Shown here: piece after piece, positions 14,898 to 22,940 of the stretch
How positions within the stretch are numbered: position 1 is the stretch's first letter
Layout: the number at the start of each line of letters is the position of its first letter
From: DASXTC01 sp036505635
GTDB lineage: Bacteria; Acidobacteriota; Polarisedimenticolia; JACPZX01; DASXTC01
Direction of reading: 5' to 3'
Length of the DNA stretch: 43,571 bases
NCBI GenBank assembly: GCA_036505635.1
Contig: DASXTC010000033.1
Span: 1 to 43,571, forward strand
Notes under the pieces: generated by a model
Database searches by the model: none
Seen by the model: only the letters and a program-made list of their open reading frames with translations
Told to the model about the DNA's origin: nothing
Made by a program: the position numbers and the translations under genes

Positions 14898-16919
14898 ATG
14901 ATTGCTTCGCTGCTCGCGCGACAGGTGTCGAAACGCCCCGACCGGATGCGCATCAAGGGGCGCGTCCTTCTGCTGGCCGATGACGCCGCGCTGATCCGGC
15001 GCCAGCTCGGCGGCGAGGAGATCCCCTGGGGTGCCGGCATCAAGCTGCGCGACGACATCTCGACCGACGAGATCACACCCGCCTGGATCTGCTTTCACTA
15101 CGACGAGAAGCTGGGGGACTTCCCCTACCTGGGTTTGAGGGCCGGCGGGGAGTTTCCCGTCAAGCCGGGGGACGTCAGGCGCGGCGGATTCGTGGCCTCG
15201 GTCGCGGGCGTCAGGCGCGGGAAGGGCTCCAGCAGGGAGCAGTCCCCGTACGCCGAGATGTGCGCCGGCATCAAGATCGTGATCGCCGAGAACATCGAGC
15301 GGATCTACAAGCAGAACTGCCAGAACCTGGGCATGCTCGTCTCCACCGACTTCGGCCTGATCGAAAGGATCCGGAGCGGCGAGGAGCTGTCGCTGTCGGA
15401 GTTCACGGCAGGGCAGGACGAGATCACCCGGCAGATCATCGAGTACGGCGGGCTCTTCCCCTTCAACGTGGCGCGCCTGCAGGGCAAGGCCACCGTCCCC
15501 CGGGTGAAGACCCCGCGCCGGCCGATGACGCTCGGAGAGAAGATCCTCGCGCGGCACATGGTGGCCGACCTGGCCCGCGGCGAGATCGGAGTCGAGGCGG
15601 TCAAGCCGGGCGACACGGGCTTCGTGGCGGCCGACGTGCGGTTCAGCCATGAATACGTGACCCCGATGGCCGCGATCTTCTTCGAGTCGCTGGTGGGCGC
15701 GGACGAGAAGGTCAACGATCCGTCCTCGATCTACTTGTTCCGCGACCACCTCACGTTCCTCGACGACGTGATGCCGCCCGAGCGGGTGAAGATGGGATTG
15801 CTCGATCTGGCCCACGAGCTCGAGGCCAAGCAGAGGGAGTTCGCCGTCAAGCAGGGGATCCGCCTTCATGGGGAGATGCCGGGAGGAGTGCGCGGCTCCG
15901 AGGGGATCTGCCACAGCATCGTCTACCAGGACTACGCCCTGCCGGGCCAGGTGGTGGCCGGGTCCGACTCCCACACGCCCCATTCGGGGGCGCTCGGGTG
16001 CCTCGCCTTCGGCATCGGCACCACCGACGTCTTCAACTCCTGGATCACCAAGGACGTTCGGGTGAAAGTCCCCGAGACCCTGCGGATCGTGGTGACGGGG
16101 CGCAAACCCGATAACGTCACCGCCAAGGACTTCATGCTCTACATCCTGGCCCACCCGTACGTCAGGAGCGGCAAAGCCCTGGCCCGGATCATCGAGTATT
16201 GTGGACCGGCGGTGGAGGCCCTCGACGTGGACGAGCGGGCCACGATGACGAACATGGCGGCCGAGGTAGGCGGCTTCACGGGGATCGTGGCGCCCGACGG
16301 CAAAACGGTCGAGTTCCTGATGCGCAACCGCGGCCTGTCGCGTGAGCACGCCGAACGGCTCTGCGAAGGATGGTTCTCGGATCCGGACGCGGAGTATGCC
16401 GAGACCCTCCAGTTCGATGCCTCGAAGATGGAGCCGATCGTGGCGGCGCCGGGTGATCCCGGCAACGGCATTCTCGTCGGCAAGCTGGGCGCCCGCGTGA
16501 AGATCGACATCGCGTACGGCGGGTCGTGCACGGCGGGCAAGCGCGAGGACATGGACATGTACGCGCGCGTCCTGGCCGGCGCACTGGCCGCCGGGCGGCG
16601 CGTGCATGAGGACGTGACCTTCTACATCCAGTACGGCGCGCAGGAGGTCAAGCAGTACTGCATCGAGAAGGGATACGTCGAGATCTTTCAGAAGGCGGGG
16701 GTGAGGATCGTGGAGCCCTCGTGCGGCGCCTGCATCAACGCCGGGCCCGGGGCCTCCTCGAGCAAAGAGCAGGTCGTCATCTCCGCCCAGAACCGCAACT
16801 TCCCCGGCCGCTCGGGTCCCGGCCAGATGTACCTCGCCTCCCCTCTCACCGTGGCGGCCTCCGCCGTGGAGGGACACATCGCTCCCTGGTCCGGGCTCGA
16901 CACGCTGCCCCCAGCATAA
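14898..16919 (+). CDS. Aconitase-family hydratase with N-terminal swivel domain
   Basis: A 673-residue hydro-lyase. Residues about 25-170 are the swivel (LeuD-like) domain: DDISTDEITPAW, RGKGSSREQSPYAEM, and VIAENIERIYKQN. The catalytic domain follows from about 210 with GSDSHTPHSGALG, and the 4Fe-4S ligands Cys544 (GSCTAGK), Cys609 and Cys612 (CGACINAGPG). In AcnA the swivel is at the C-terminus; here it is N-terminal, as in AcnB, but the AcnB HEAT-like domain is missing. Candidate reactions are citrate to isocitrate, or homoaconitate or isopropylmalate isomerisation. Two IDH-like genes 9-10 kb away favour aconitase. ATG 14898 is preferred to GTG 14880. Confidence 0.85.
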   Translation: MIASLLARQVSKRPDRMRIKGRVLLLADDAALIRRQLGGEEIPWGAGIKLRDDISTDEITPAWICFHYDEKLGDFPYLGLRAGGEFPVKPGDVRRGGFVASVAGVRRGKGSSREQSPYAEMCAGIKIVIAENIERIYKQNCQNLGMLVSTDFGLIERIRSGEELSLSEFTAGQDEITRQIIEYGGLFPFNVARLQGKATVPRVKTPRRPMTLGEKILARHMVADLARGEIGVEAVKPGDTGFVAADVRFSHEYVTPMAAIFFESLVGADEKVNDPSSIYLFRDHLTFLDDVMPPERVKMGLLDLAHELEAKQREFAVKQGIRLHGEMPGGVRGSEGICHSIVYQDYALPGQVVAGSDSHTPHSGALGCLAFGIGTTDVFNSWITKDVRVKVPETLRIVVTGRKPDNVTAKDFMLYILAHPYVRSGKALARIIEYCGPAVEALDVDERATMTNMAAEVGGFTGIVAPDGKTVEFLMRNRGLSREHAERLCEGWFSDPDAEYAETLQFDASKMEPIVAAPGDPGNGILVGKLGARVKIDIAYGGSCTAGKREDMDMYARVLAGALAAGRRVHEDVTFYIQYGAQEVKQYCIEKGYVEIFQKAGVRIVEPSCGACINAGPGASSSKEQVVISAQNRNFPGRSGPGQMYLASPLTVAASAVEGHIAPWSGLDTLPPA

Positions 16920-16931
16920 ACTGTATGAGTC

Positions 16932-16963
16932 GGGCTCTCCTCTCACATAATCACTAAGAGCCC
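16932..16963 (+). terminator. Possible terminator-like hairpin after the aconitase gene
   Basis: GGGCTCT (16932-16938) pairs with AGAGCCC (16957-16963) across an 18-base loop, 13 bases past the aconitase stop. There is no T-run, so termination by this element alone is doubtful; it may be a stabilising 3' end structure. Confidence 0.3.
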
Positions 16964-17069
16964 GCGGCCTCGCGCTCGCCTCCCAACCCTCGCCCACCCG
17001 AAGCATAAGCCACTGAGAAGGCGGCCCTTTTCGCCACCACCGGGCCCGGCAGCGCCGGCCGGATTGGGA

Positions 17070-17085
17070 TGGTTCGGGTCTTGCA
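17070..17085 (+). promoter_or_regulatory. rpoN-dependent: Candidate sigma-54 (-24/-12) promoter
   Basis: TGGTTCGGGTCTTGCA matches the TGGCAC-N5-TTGCW consensus at 14 of 16 meaningful positions, with the essential GG (17071-17072) and GC (17083-17084) at exactly the required spacing. Initiation near 17096 would leave a leader of about 38 bases before the ATG at 17134. Such promoters need an enhancer-binding activator; none is encoded in this window. Confidence 0.6.
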
Positions 17086-17133
17086 ACCTTCAAAGGCCCG
17101 AAACGCAGCACTTGCCGGTGGGGGGGGGTAGAA

Positions 17134-17985
17134 ATGAGAGGTGAAAGCTCCACCACGCGCCGACTCGCGGCTTTCGTTACAACCGCGATCGCCGTAATGT
17201 TAGTTACACAGGATTCGAGGGCGAGCGACCTGAACGGTTTCCTCAGGGAGAAGGGGAGGGGAGATGTCGCCCTTTCCTTCACGTGGGAACGGTACGAGAA
17301 GTTCTGGGTCGGGGACACGAGGGTGCAGGACCCGGGTGTGGGGAACGTCACCACCCGAAGCCTGTCGCTCTGGTTCGCCTACGGACTCACCGACCGGTTC
17401 ACCGTGATTGGCGACATCCCGCTGATCGACACCAAGGGGGACGGCCTGGGCGGATTCGAGGAGCGAGACATTCAGGATCTCACGTTGCTCCTCGCCGGCC
17501 GCATCGTCTCGTTCGGGGACCGGGTCCGGAGCGAGCTCATCGGAGCCGCCGGCGTCCGCTCCGATCCTTTCGGCTACGAGGCCAACATGCCGGTCGATGT
17601 CGGCGACGGCACCGACGACTGGCTCTTCCGGGTCGTCTACCAGCTCAGGTGGCGCCAGTTCTACTTCTCCCAGCAGGTCGGCTACGACCTGCGGGACAAC
17701 GACGCGCCCGACGGCCTTCCCTTCTACACGGAGATCGGCCAGACCTGGGGCCCCGTGACCGCCACGGGCTACTGCTCGAAGTACATCGCCAACGGGGGGA
17801 CCGACATCGGGGACCCGGGTTTCACATTTCCCAGCAACGGAGACGAGTTCCTGCGCTTCGGCGCCAGGGTCTATGGCAAGGTCACGGATCACTTCGGCCT
17901 CGCTGGAGGCTTGTTTCGGACGAGAACTGGACGCAACACCGGTGACACGAACGGCTACTCGGGCGGGGTCGTGGTCAGCTTTTGA
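17134..17985 (+). CDS. Outer-membrane beta-barrel protein
   Basis: A 283-residue exported protein: signal peptide of about 31 residues ending DSRAS, then alternating strands throughout and a terminal VVVSF, the C-terminal aromatic signature recognised by the BAM complex. Strand-like segments include LSLWFAYGLTDRFTVIGDIPL and the later FYFSQQVGYDLRDND. The length suits a barrel of about 12 strands. The arrangement resembles the outer-membrane proteins annotated as MetA-like phenol-degradation or transporter barrels, but I cannot fix the family. It sits behind the sigma-54-type promoter and 38 bases ahead of the haloperoxidase gene, so both are likely transcribed together. Confidence 0.75.
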   Translation: MRGESSTTRRLAAFVTTAIAVMLVTQDSRASDLNGFLREKGRGDVALSFTWERYEKFWVGDTRVQDPGVGNVTTRSLSLWFAYGLTDRFTVIGDIPLIDTKGDGLGGFEERDIQDLTLLLAGRIVSFGDRVRSELIGAAGVRSDPFGYEANMPVDVGDGTDDWLFRVVYQLRWRQFYFSQQVGYDLRDNDAPDGLPFYTEIGQTWGPVTATGYCSKYIANGGTDIGDPGFTFPSNGDEFLRFGARVYGKVTDHFGLAGGLFRTRTGRNTGDTNGYSGGVVVSF

Positions 17986-18023
17986 TCGACCCGGAGCCGC
18001 GCTCACTCTCAGGGGGAGACGAC

Positions 18024-19379
18024 ATGGAAGGGCACAGCATGAAGAGGACGGGGGCGGGCCGATTGATCGCCATCACTCTGGCGGCAGCGCTCTGCGCGGC
18101 GCTGGCCGCGCCCGAGGCGTACGCCGCGAAGCCCGCGGCGCAGTTCGACTCCAACGTGGCCGTGAGGTGGTTCAACCTCCTGCACGATCTCATCAAGGTG
18201 GAGAGGCTGACCCCACCCGTGGCCTCCCGCACGATCGGATATGCCGGCGTGACGATCTACGAGGCCATCGCATTGGGGATGCCTGACCATCGGTCCCTCG
18301 CTGGTCAGCTCAACGAGCTCGACGCGATCCCCGCATCGCGGCAGGGGCGAAACTTTCACTGGCCGGCTGTGGCCAACGCCGCCCTGGCGCGCTCGCTGAA
18401 AAGCCTCTTTGCCGGCGCGTCGTCCGACTCGCTCGCCCGGATCGACGCCCTCGAGCAGGAGCTTGCGGCCGGGATGCAGGCAACGGTCAAGCAGAAGCTC
18501 CTGGCCAGCTCGACGGCGCAGGGCCGGGCCGTGGCCGACGCGATCATCGCCTGGGCCGGCGGCGACGGTTACAGCACGCTGACGAACTGCCCCTACACGC
18601 CCCCCGTGGGCGCCGGGCTCTGGGAGCCGACACCGCCGGGCTTCAGACCGGCGCTGCAGCCTTGCTGGGGACAGTTGCGCCCCTTCGTCCTGACGTCCGG
18701 TGGCGAGTGCGCGCCACCGCCCCATCCGGCCTACTCGACCGACCCCGCGTCCGACTTCTACGCCGAGGGATTCGAGGTCTACGACACGGTGAACCACCTC
18801 TCCCAGCAGCAGACGGACATCGCGCTCTTCTGGTCCGACGATCCCGGACCGGCCGGCACTCCGCCCGGACACTGGATCTCCATCGTGAGTCAGATCGCCG
18901 TGAGGGATCACCTCTCGCTGGACAGGGCGGCCGAGGCCTACGCGCGCGTCGGGCTGGGCGTGGCCGACGCCTTCATCACATGTTGGGCCACGAAGTTCCA
19001 GGACAACCTCCTCAGGCCCATCACCTATATCCGCAACCTCCTCGACCCGGCGTGGAACTCCCCTCTCACCACCCCGGCGTTTCCGGAGTTCACTTCGGGC
19101 CATTCGACTCAGTCGGCGGCCGCCTCGGAGCTCCTCACCGACTTGCTCGGGGACGTGGCGTTCGTGGATCACACGCACGACGCCCGGGGCCTGGCGCCCC
19201 GCGTGTTTGGCTCGTTCACGGCCGCGGCGGAGGAAGCTGCCATCTCGCGCCTTTACGGCGGGATTCATTATCAGGCGGCTATCGAGTTGGGGCTCGGACA
19301 GGGACGCTGCGTCGCGGGCGCTGTCAGAGAACGCGTGCGCTTCCTGAAGGACGAAGACGAGGACGAGGAGGACGAGTAG
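18024..19379 (+). CDS. Secreted vanadium-dependent haloperoxidase/PAP2-family protein
   Basis: A 451-residue enzyme with signal peptide (hydrophobic 12-30, ending AYAA). The vanadate-binding set of vanadium haloperoxidases is complete: Lys324 and Arg331 (spacing 7, as in fungal chloroperoxidase), Ser358-Gly359-His360 in TSGHST with the acid/base histidine, and Arg409 and His415 (RLYGGIH, spacing 6). These ligate vanadate and activate H2O2 to oxidise halides; the same fold binds phosphate in acid phosphatases, so phosphatase activity is an alternative. The protein ends in an acidic tail, KDEDEDEEDE. Start ATG 18024 follows AGGGGGAG by five bases. It follows the outer-membrane protein and ends 12 bases from a convergent gene. 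Confidence 0.87.
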   Translation: MEGHSMKRTGAGRLIAITLAAALCAALAAPEAYAAKPAAQFDSNVAVRWFNLLHDLIKVERLTPPVASRTIGYAGVTIYEAIALGMPDHRSLAGQLNELDAIPASRQGRNFHWPAVANAALARSLKSLFAGASSDSLARIDALEQELAAGMQATVKQKLLASSTAQGRAVADAIIAWAGGDGYSTLTNCPYTPPVGAGLWEPTPPGFRPALQPCWGQLRPFVLTSGGECAPPPHPAYSTDPASDFYAEGFEVYDTVNHLSQQQTDIALFWSDDPGPAGTPPGHWISIVSQIAVRDHLSLDRAAEAYARVGLGVADAFITCWATKFQDNLLRPITYIRNLLDPAWNSPLTTPAFPEFTSGHSTQSAAASELLTDLLGDVAFVDHTHDARGLAPRVFGSFTAAAEEAAISRLYGGIHYQAAIELGLGQGRCVAGAVRERVRFLKDEDEDEEDE

Positions 19380-19391
19380 CGCCGCTCTAGG

Positions 19392-20414
19392 CTACTCCAC
19401 GAAGTCGGCGATGAAGACGCTGGTCTGGTAGGGGTCCGACCCGCCGCGGTTCGAGGCGAAGGCCAGCGTCTTTCCGTTCGGGGAGAAGACCGGAAAACCG
19501 TCGAAGCCCGGGTAGTCGGTAAGCCTGAAGGGGGTCGCCTCGGGGGAGCCGTCCGGTGCGTCCACCGTCACCAGGTAGAGCTCGAAGTTGCCCCTGTTGT
19601 CGGGCGTCGCGTTCATGTTGGAGCAGAAGACGACCCTCCGGCCGTCGGGATGCCAGGAGGGGGCGAAGCTGGTCGTGTTGCCGGCCCCGTGCGTGATCTG
19701 CCTCTTGTTGGAGCCATCGGCGTTCATGACGTAGATCTGCAGCGACCGGTAGTCCTCGGTGCGCGACCCCCTGTAGATGATGCGGGAGCCGTCCGGTGAG
19801 AAGAAGGCGCCGCCGTCGTATCCCTTCTCGAAGGTGAGACGCTTGACGTCGGTGCCGTCGAGGTTCATCGAGTAGATCTCGAGGTCGCCGTCTCGGTCCG
19901 AGGTGAACACGATCCGGTCCCCTCGCGGCGACACCGTCGCCTCCGCGTCGTAGCCCGGGGACTCGGCCAGCTTGCGCAGGATCTTCCCGGACAGGTCGGC
20001 CACGAAGATGTCAAGCCCGGTGTCGAAGGCCCACGTGTAGCTTCCACCCTTGCCGTACCCCGACGGGGGCTCGGGCTGCTTGTCCTTCCGGTCGTGCGTG
20101 GAGGCGTAGAGGAAGCTCCTGCCGTCGGGGAAGAAATAGGAGCAGGTGGTGCGCCCCCTTCCGGTACTCACCATGTGCTGGTCCGATCCATCCGCGTTCA
20201 TCATGTAGATCTGGTCGAACTTCTGATCGCCGCGCTTGGCCTGGAAGATGATCTTCGTCCCATCGAACGACCAGTAGGGCTCGCCCCCGTCCCCTTCGGC
20301 GGTGAGCCGCCTGATGTTCTCCATGCGCGGACCGGAGAGAGGCTTCGTCTGGGCCGCGCCGTCCACGCCGATCGACACGATCAGCATGGTGAGAAACGCG
20401 AGAAACATCGGCAT
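19392..20414 (-). CDS. Secreted PD40/TolB-like beta-propeller protein
   Basis: A 340-residue protein with a signal peptide (FLAFLTMLIVSIGVDGAAQ) and about six WD40-like PD40 repeats, each with the phrase type SPDG or SFDG followed by I-x-F or I-V-F, for example YWSFDGTKIIFQA, VSPRGDRIVFTSDRDG, FFSPDGSRIIYRG, WHPDGRRVVFCSN and FSPNGKTLAFASNRGG. This is the blade pattern of TolB C-terminal propellers. TolB itself has an N-terminal domain that is absent here, so it is a stand-alone propeller, probably binding a protein or substrate in the periplasm. It is divergent from the paralogue pair. Confidence 0.85.
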   Translation of the reverse strand: MPMFLAFLTMLIVSIGVDGAAQTKPLSGPRMENIRRLTAEGDGGEPYWSFDGTKIIFQAKRGDQKFDQIYMMNADGSDQHMVSTGRGRTTCSYFFPDGRSFLYASTHDRKDKQPEPPSGYGKGGSYTWAFDTGLDIFVADLSGKILRKLAESPGYDAEATVSPRGDRIVFTSDRDGDLEIYSMNLDGTDVKRLTFEKGYDGGAFFSPDGSRIIYRGSRTEDYRSLQIYVMNADGSNKRQITHGAGNTTSFAPSWHPDGRRVVFCSNMNATPDNRGNFELYLVTVDAPDGSPEATPFRLTDYPGFDGFPVFSPNGKTLAFASNRGGSDPYQTSVFIADFVE

Positions 20415-20442
20415 CCTCCGAGGACCATCGTGAGAGCGCGCG

Positions 20443-20455
20443 AGTATAGCATGCT
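20443..20455 (-). promoter_or_regulatory. Divergent promoter element with a 10-bp palindrome
   Basis: On the minus strand TGCTATACT is an extended -10 box that would drive the PD40 gene. It overlaps the perfect palindrome TAGCATGCTA (20446-20455), placed 16 bases before the plus-strand ATG at 20471. A dimeric regulator binding here could control both directions. Confidence 0.45.
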
Positions 20456-20470
20456 AAACTCTGCGCCCTT

Positions 20471-21124
20471 ATGCCCGCCCACGTGATGGCCGTCCCCGTG
20501 CTGGATCGGGGCGGCACCGCCGATCGCCTCCGCAACCATTTGAGACGCCGCGCCATCACACGCCCGGGGCTGATCGAGGGAGACCTCTACCTGCTCCCAT
20601 GGTGGCGCTGCTCCGGGCTGGGCCCTCAGGGCGAAACGTCCTTCTACGTCCTGGCGGCCGAAGTCGGAGACCCGCGCCTGCACCGCGCCAACCTGCCGCC
20701 GGCCGACCTCAAGCCGTTCGACGCCTCGTCGCTCCCGGCCGGCGCTCGAATCCTCGAGGCGACACAGGACGAGCGGGGCGTGATGGCCCGGGCCGCCGCG
20801 CTGGGGTGGCGGGTCGACGCCCTCGAGGAGCTCATCCACTACCCCTTCTGGTTGATGCGCATCGAGGACTCGGGCCGAATCGAGGGCGGGTGGATCGACG
20901 GTGTGGAGGGAAGGGTGATCCACCACACGCTCAAGGTGCCTCCTCCCGTTCCCTCGCTCAAACGCTGCGCTTGGATCCTGGCCATCCCCGCGCTTCTGAC
21001 GGGAGCGGTCGCGCTCGCCTTCGGCACCGGTTGGCCGGTCCCCGCGGCGGTGGTCGCAATCGCCGCCGGGCCGGGCACGACCCGGCTCCTCCGGAGGGAC
21101 GCGCGCAAGGAACGAGACGGATGA
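20471..21124 (+). CDS. Membrane-anchored protein of unknown function, paralogue 1
   Basis: A 217-residue protein with about 165 soluble N-terminal residues and two closely spaced membrane segments near the C-terminus (residues about 160-178 and 183-200), then a basic tail. The soluble part has LYLLPWWRC at about 37-45 and LIHYPFWLMRIED at about 122-134, which match LLVPFWRH and VYYPVWSFHYV in the next gene. There is no signal peptide. It overlaps the next gene by ATGA. Both genes look like one family of membrane-anchored proteins with duplicated layout; no function is known to me. Confidence 0.6.
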   Translation: MPAHVMAVPVLDRGGTADRLRNHLRRRAITRPGLIEGDLYLLPWWRCSGLGPQGETSFYVLAAEVGDPRLHRANLPPADLKPFDASSLPAGARILEATQDERGVMARAAALGWRVDALEELIHYPFWLMRIEDSGRIEGGWIDGVEGRVIHHTLKVPPPVPSLKRCAWILAIPALLTGAVALAFGTGWPVPAAVVAIAAGPGTTRLLRRDARKERDG

Positions 21125-21921
21125 GCGAGCCGGCGCCGGGCATCGCCGGGATCAGGAAAGTGCTGCGTTGCGGGGCGTGCGGCGGGAAGATCCCCGTCGA
21201 GGCGGCCCAAGGGAGCCTCAACTGCCCCCTTTGCGCTCTGGCCCTCGTGAGGATACCCGGCGCTCAGGAGCTCCACCCTATGGCGGTGCCGCGCGCCGGC
21301 CGTGACGCCTGTTGGAACGCCCTGATAACGGAGCTGAGACTGCCGTTCGAGGGAAGCGCGACCGAGCTGCGCTCGGCTGGCCTCCTTCTGGTCCCGTTCT
21401 GGCGCCACGCGGACGAGACGAAACGGAGCGTCTCGCGGAGCGGCGTCGTCGTCTCGGCGGCAGATCTGACTCCCACGGGGCTTCCTTCGCTCAGTCTCGC
21501 CCGACGTCGGGTGAGGGGGCTCGCCGTCGAGCAGACCACGAGGACAGGGGACGGCATGGGGAGGCTGGCGGAGGGAGCGCCCCCGCTCGACGCGACGGTG
21601 GTCGACGTCATGCTTCAGCCCGGCCCTCCTCCCCCGGGAGCGGCCGCCGCCTCTGAGTGGCGGCTCGTCTACTACCCGGTCTGGTCGTTCCACTACGTTG
21701 TCTTCAGCAAGGAGCACTACCATGCGGTGGACGCGATCACCGCCGTGCCGATCGGCCCGGCACGCCGAATCAACTGGCCGTTGATTGCCACGCTCACCCT
21801 GGCGACGATGCTGGCCGCCTTTGCCGTGGCCCAGCCGCTCACAGGGGCGGCCGCGGCTCTCCCGGCCTGGATCGCGGCGCTGGCCGTGATGCGCGCGTTG
21901 ATCCGGTGGGAGCGCGCCTGA
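21121..21921 (+). CDS. Zinc-ribbon, membrane-anchored protein, paralogue 2
   Basis: A 266-residue protein. It opens with a zinc ribbon (CGACGGKI at 17-24 and CPLC at about 34-37), then a soluble domain of about 170 residues, then two membrane segments (about 216-237 and 240-257). The soluble domain parallels the gene just upstream, with the same PFWRH and YPVWSFHYV positions. The zinc ribbon is extra here and absent from the partner, suggesting the two function as an asymmetric pair. The last 83 bases overlap the convergent adenine methylase gene, which is unusual; no role is known. Confidence 0.65.
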   Translation: MSEPAPGIAGIRKVLRCGACGGKIPVEAAQGSLNCPLCALALVRIPGAQELHPMAVPRAGRDACWNALITELRLPFEGSATELRSAGLLLVPFWRHADETKRSVSRSGVVVSAADLTPTGLPSLSLARRRVRGLAVEQTTRTGDGMGRLAEGAPPLDATVVDVMLQPGPPPPGAAAASEWRLVYYPVWSFHYVVFSKEHYHAVDAITAVPIGPARRINWPLIATLTLATMLAAFAVAQPLTGAAAALPAWIAALAVMRALIRWERA

Positions 21922-22795
21922 CGCGCGCCGCCGCGGGCGCAGAGGGCGGGTCGTAGCTCAGGACCACCAGCTCGGCGATTTTCCCGCGCCGTCCGGCGTT
22001 GGAGTTGATGCTGCGCCGGGCCATCGCCGTCCTCACGTCGAAACCCCGGTAGAGATCGCGGATGAACGGGCAGTCGCTGTTGCTCAGCATCACGCGACAT
22101 CCCCGCGCCGCGAGCCTCGCATAGACCTCCGCCAGCTCCTCCTGGTCGGCGGGACCGAACGACCCCCGCGTGTAGGAAGTGAAGTAGGACGTTGTCGAGA
22201 TCGGGTGGTAGGGTGGATCGAAATAGACGAAGTCCCCGGCACGCGCGTAGCGCAGCGTTTCGCGGAAGTGGGCCGCGCGGATCAGGACGCGTGCGAGCGA
22301 TTCGTTCACCGCCCGCAGGTTCTCCTCGTCGAGGATGGGCGGATCCTTGTAGTTCCCCATCGGCACGTTGAATCCGCCGCCGCTGTTGACGCGGTAGAGG
22401 CCGTTGAAGCAGGTCCGGTTGAGATAGATCGTGCGCGCCGCGCGGGCCGCCGGGCCCATCCGCCCCGGATCTCTCGCGCGCACGGCGTAATAATGGTCCC
22501 TCGAGTGGGCCGCCTTGTGCTTGCGGAGCTGACGGATCAATGAACCCACATCACCCTGGATCACTCGATAGACGTTGATCAGCTCGGAGTTGTCGTCGGC
22601 GAGGATCGTCCTGTCCGGGCACAGGAGCGAGCCGACGTGAAAGTAGACCGCGCCGCTTCCGACGAACGGCTCGATGAAGCGCCTGGCGTCGGCGGCTCGA
22701 GGATAGAGCTGCGAGAACTGCGCCAGCAGTTGGGTCTTTCCTCCAGCCCATTTCAAGAACGGACGTGCCGGCGCCATCGGCAAAGGTGTGTCCAT
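21839..22795 (-). CDS. dam: DNA adenine methyltransferase (Dam/MT-A70-like, N6-adenine class)
   Basis: A 318-residue N6-adenine methyltransferase of the Dam (D12 class) family. It has FLKWAGGKTQLL at residues 13-24 (AdoMet site), FIEPFVGSGAV at 40-50, ADDNSELINVY at 67-77, and catalytic DPPY at 193-196, preceded by TCFNGLYRVN. The start is ATG 22795; a GTG at 22804 is an alternative. No restriction endonuclease, MutH or phage gene is adjacent, so it appears orphan. The last 40 residues, rich in Arg, Pro and Ala, run past the family's normal end and overlap the convergent gene. The recognition sequence cannot be read, though GATC is usual. Confidence 0.88.
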   Translation of the reverse strand: MDTPLPMAPARPFLKWAGGKTQLLAQFSQLYPRAADARRFIEPFVGSGAVYFHVGSLLCPDRTILADDNSELINVYRVIQGDVGSLIRQLRKHKAAHSRDHYYAVRARDPGRMGPAARAARTIYLNRTCFNGLYRVNSGGGFNVPMGNYKDPPILDEENLRAVNESLARVLIRAAHFRETLRYARAGDFVYFDPPYHPISTTSYFTSYTRGSFGPADQEELAEVYARLAARGCRVMLSNSDCPFIRDLYRGFDVRTAMARRSINSNAGRRGKIAELVVLSYDPPSAPAAARVRRAPTGSTRASRPAPRSRPGEPRPPL

Positions 22796-22940
22796 ACGCT
22801 CCACTATACCTTGTCACCCTATCATGCCGCTCACTCCAGCGATCCACCGGAGTGATGGAGCGCTTGCCGTGGGACGCCGGGATGAGTTACCCTCGGCGGA
22901 CATCGTTTGCCGTGGCATGAGTGTGACCCGGAGGGTTCTC

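Noticed and set aside
13554..17354. A very long open minus-strand frame across the ispH, Yip1 and aconitase region
   Set aside because: It is the antisense of the aconitase and Yip1 genes in a GC-rich genome. Its translation lacks family motifs, while the plus-strand aconitase has intact cysteines and motifs.
21839..22795. A restriction-modification system
   Set aside because: No endonuclease, specificity subunit or methylase partner on either side.
22864..22914. Direct repeat TTGCCGTGG at 22864 and 22906 before the DarA-like gene
   Set aside because: Nine bases, 42 apart, is compatible with chance in this composition. It could be a tandem regulator site but has no supporting evidence.
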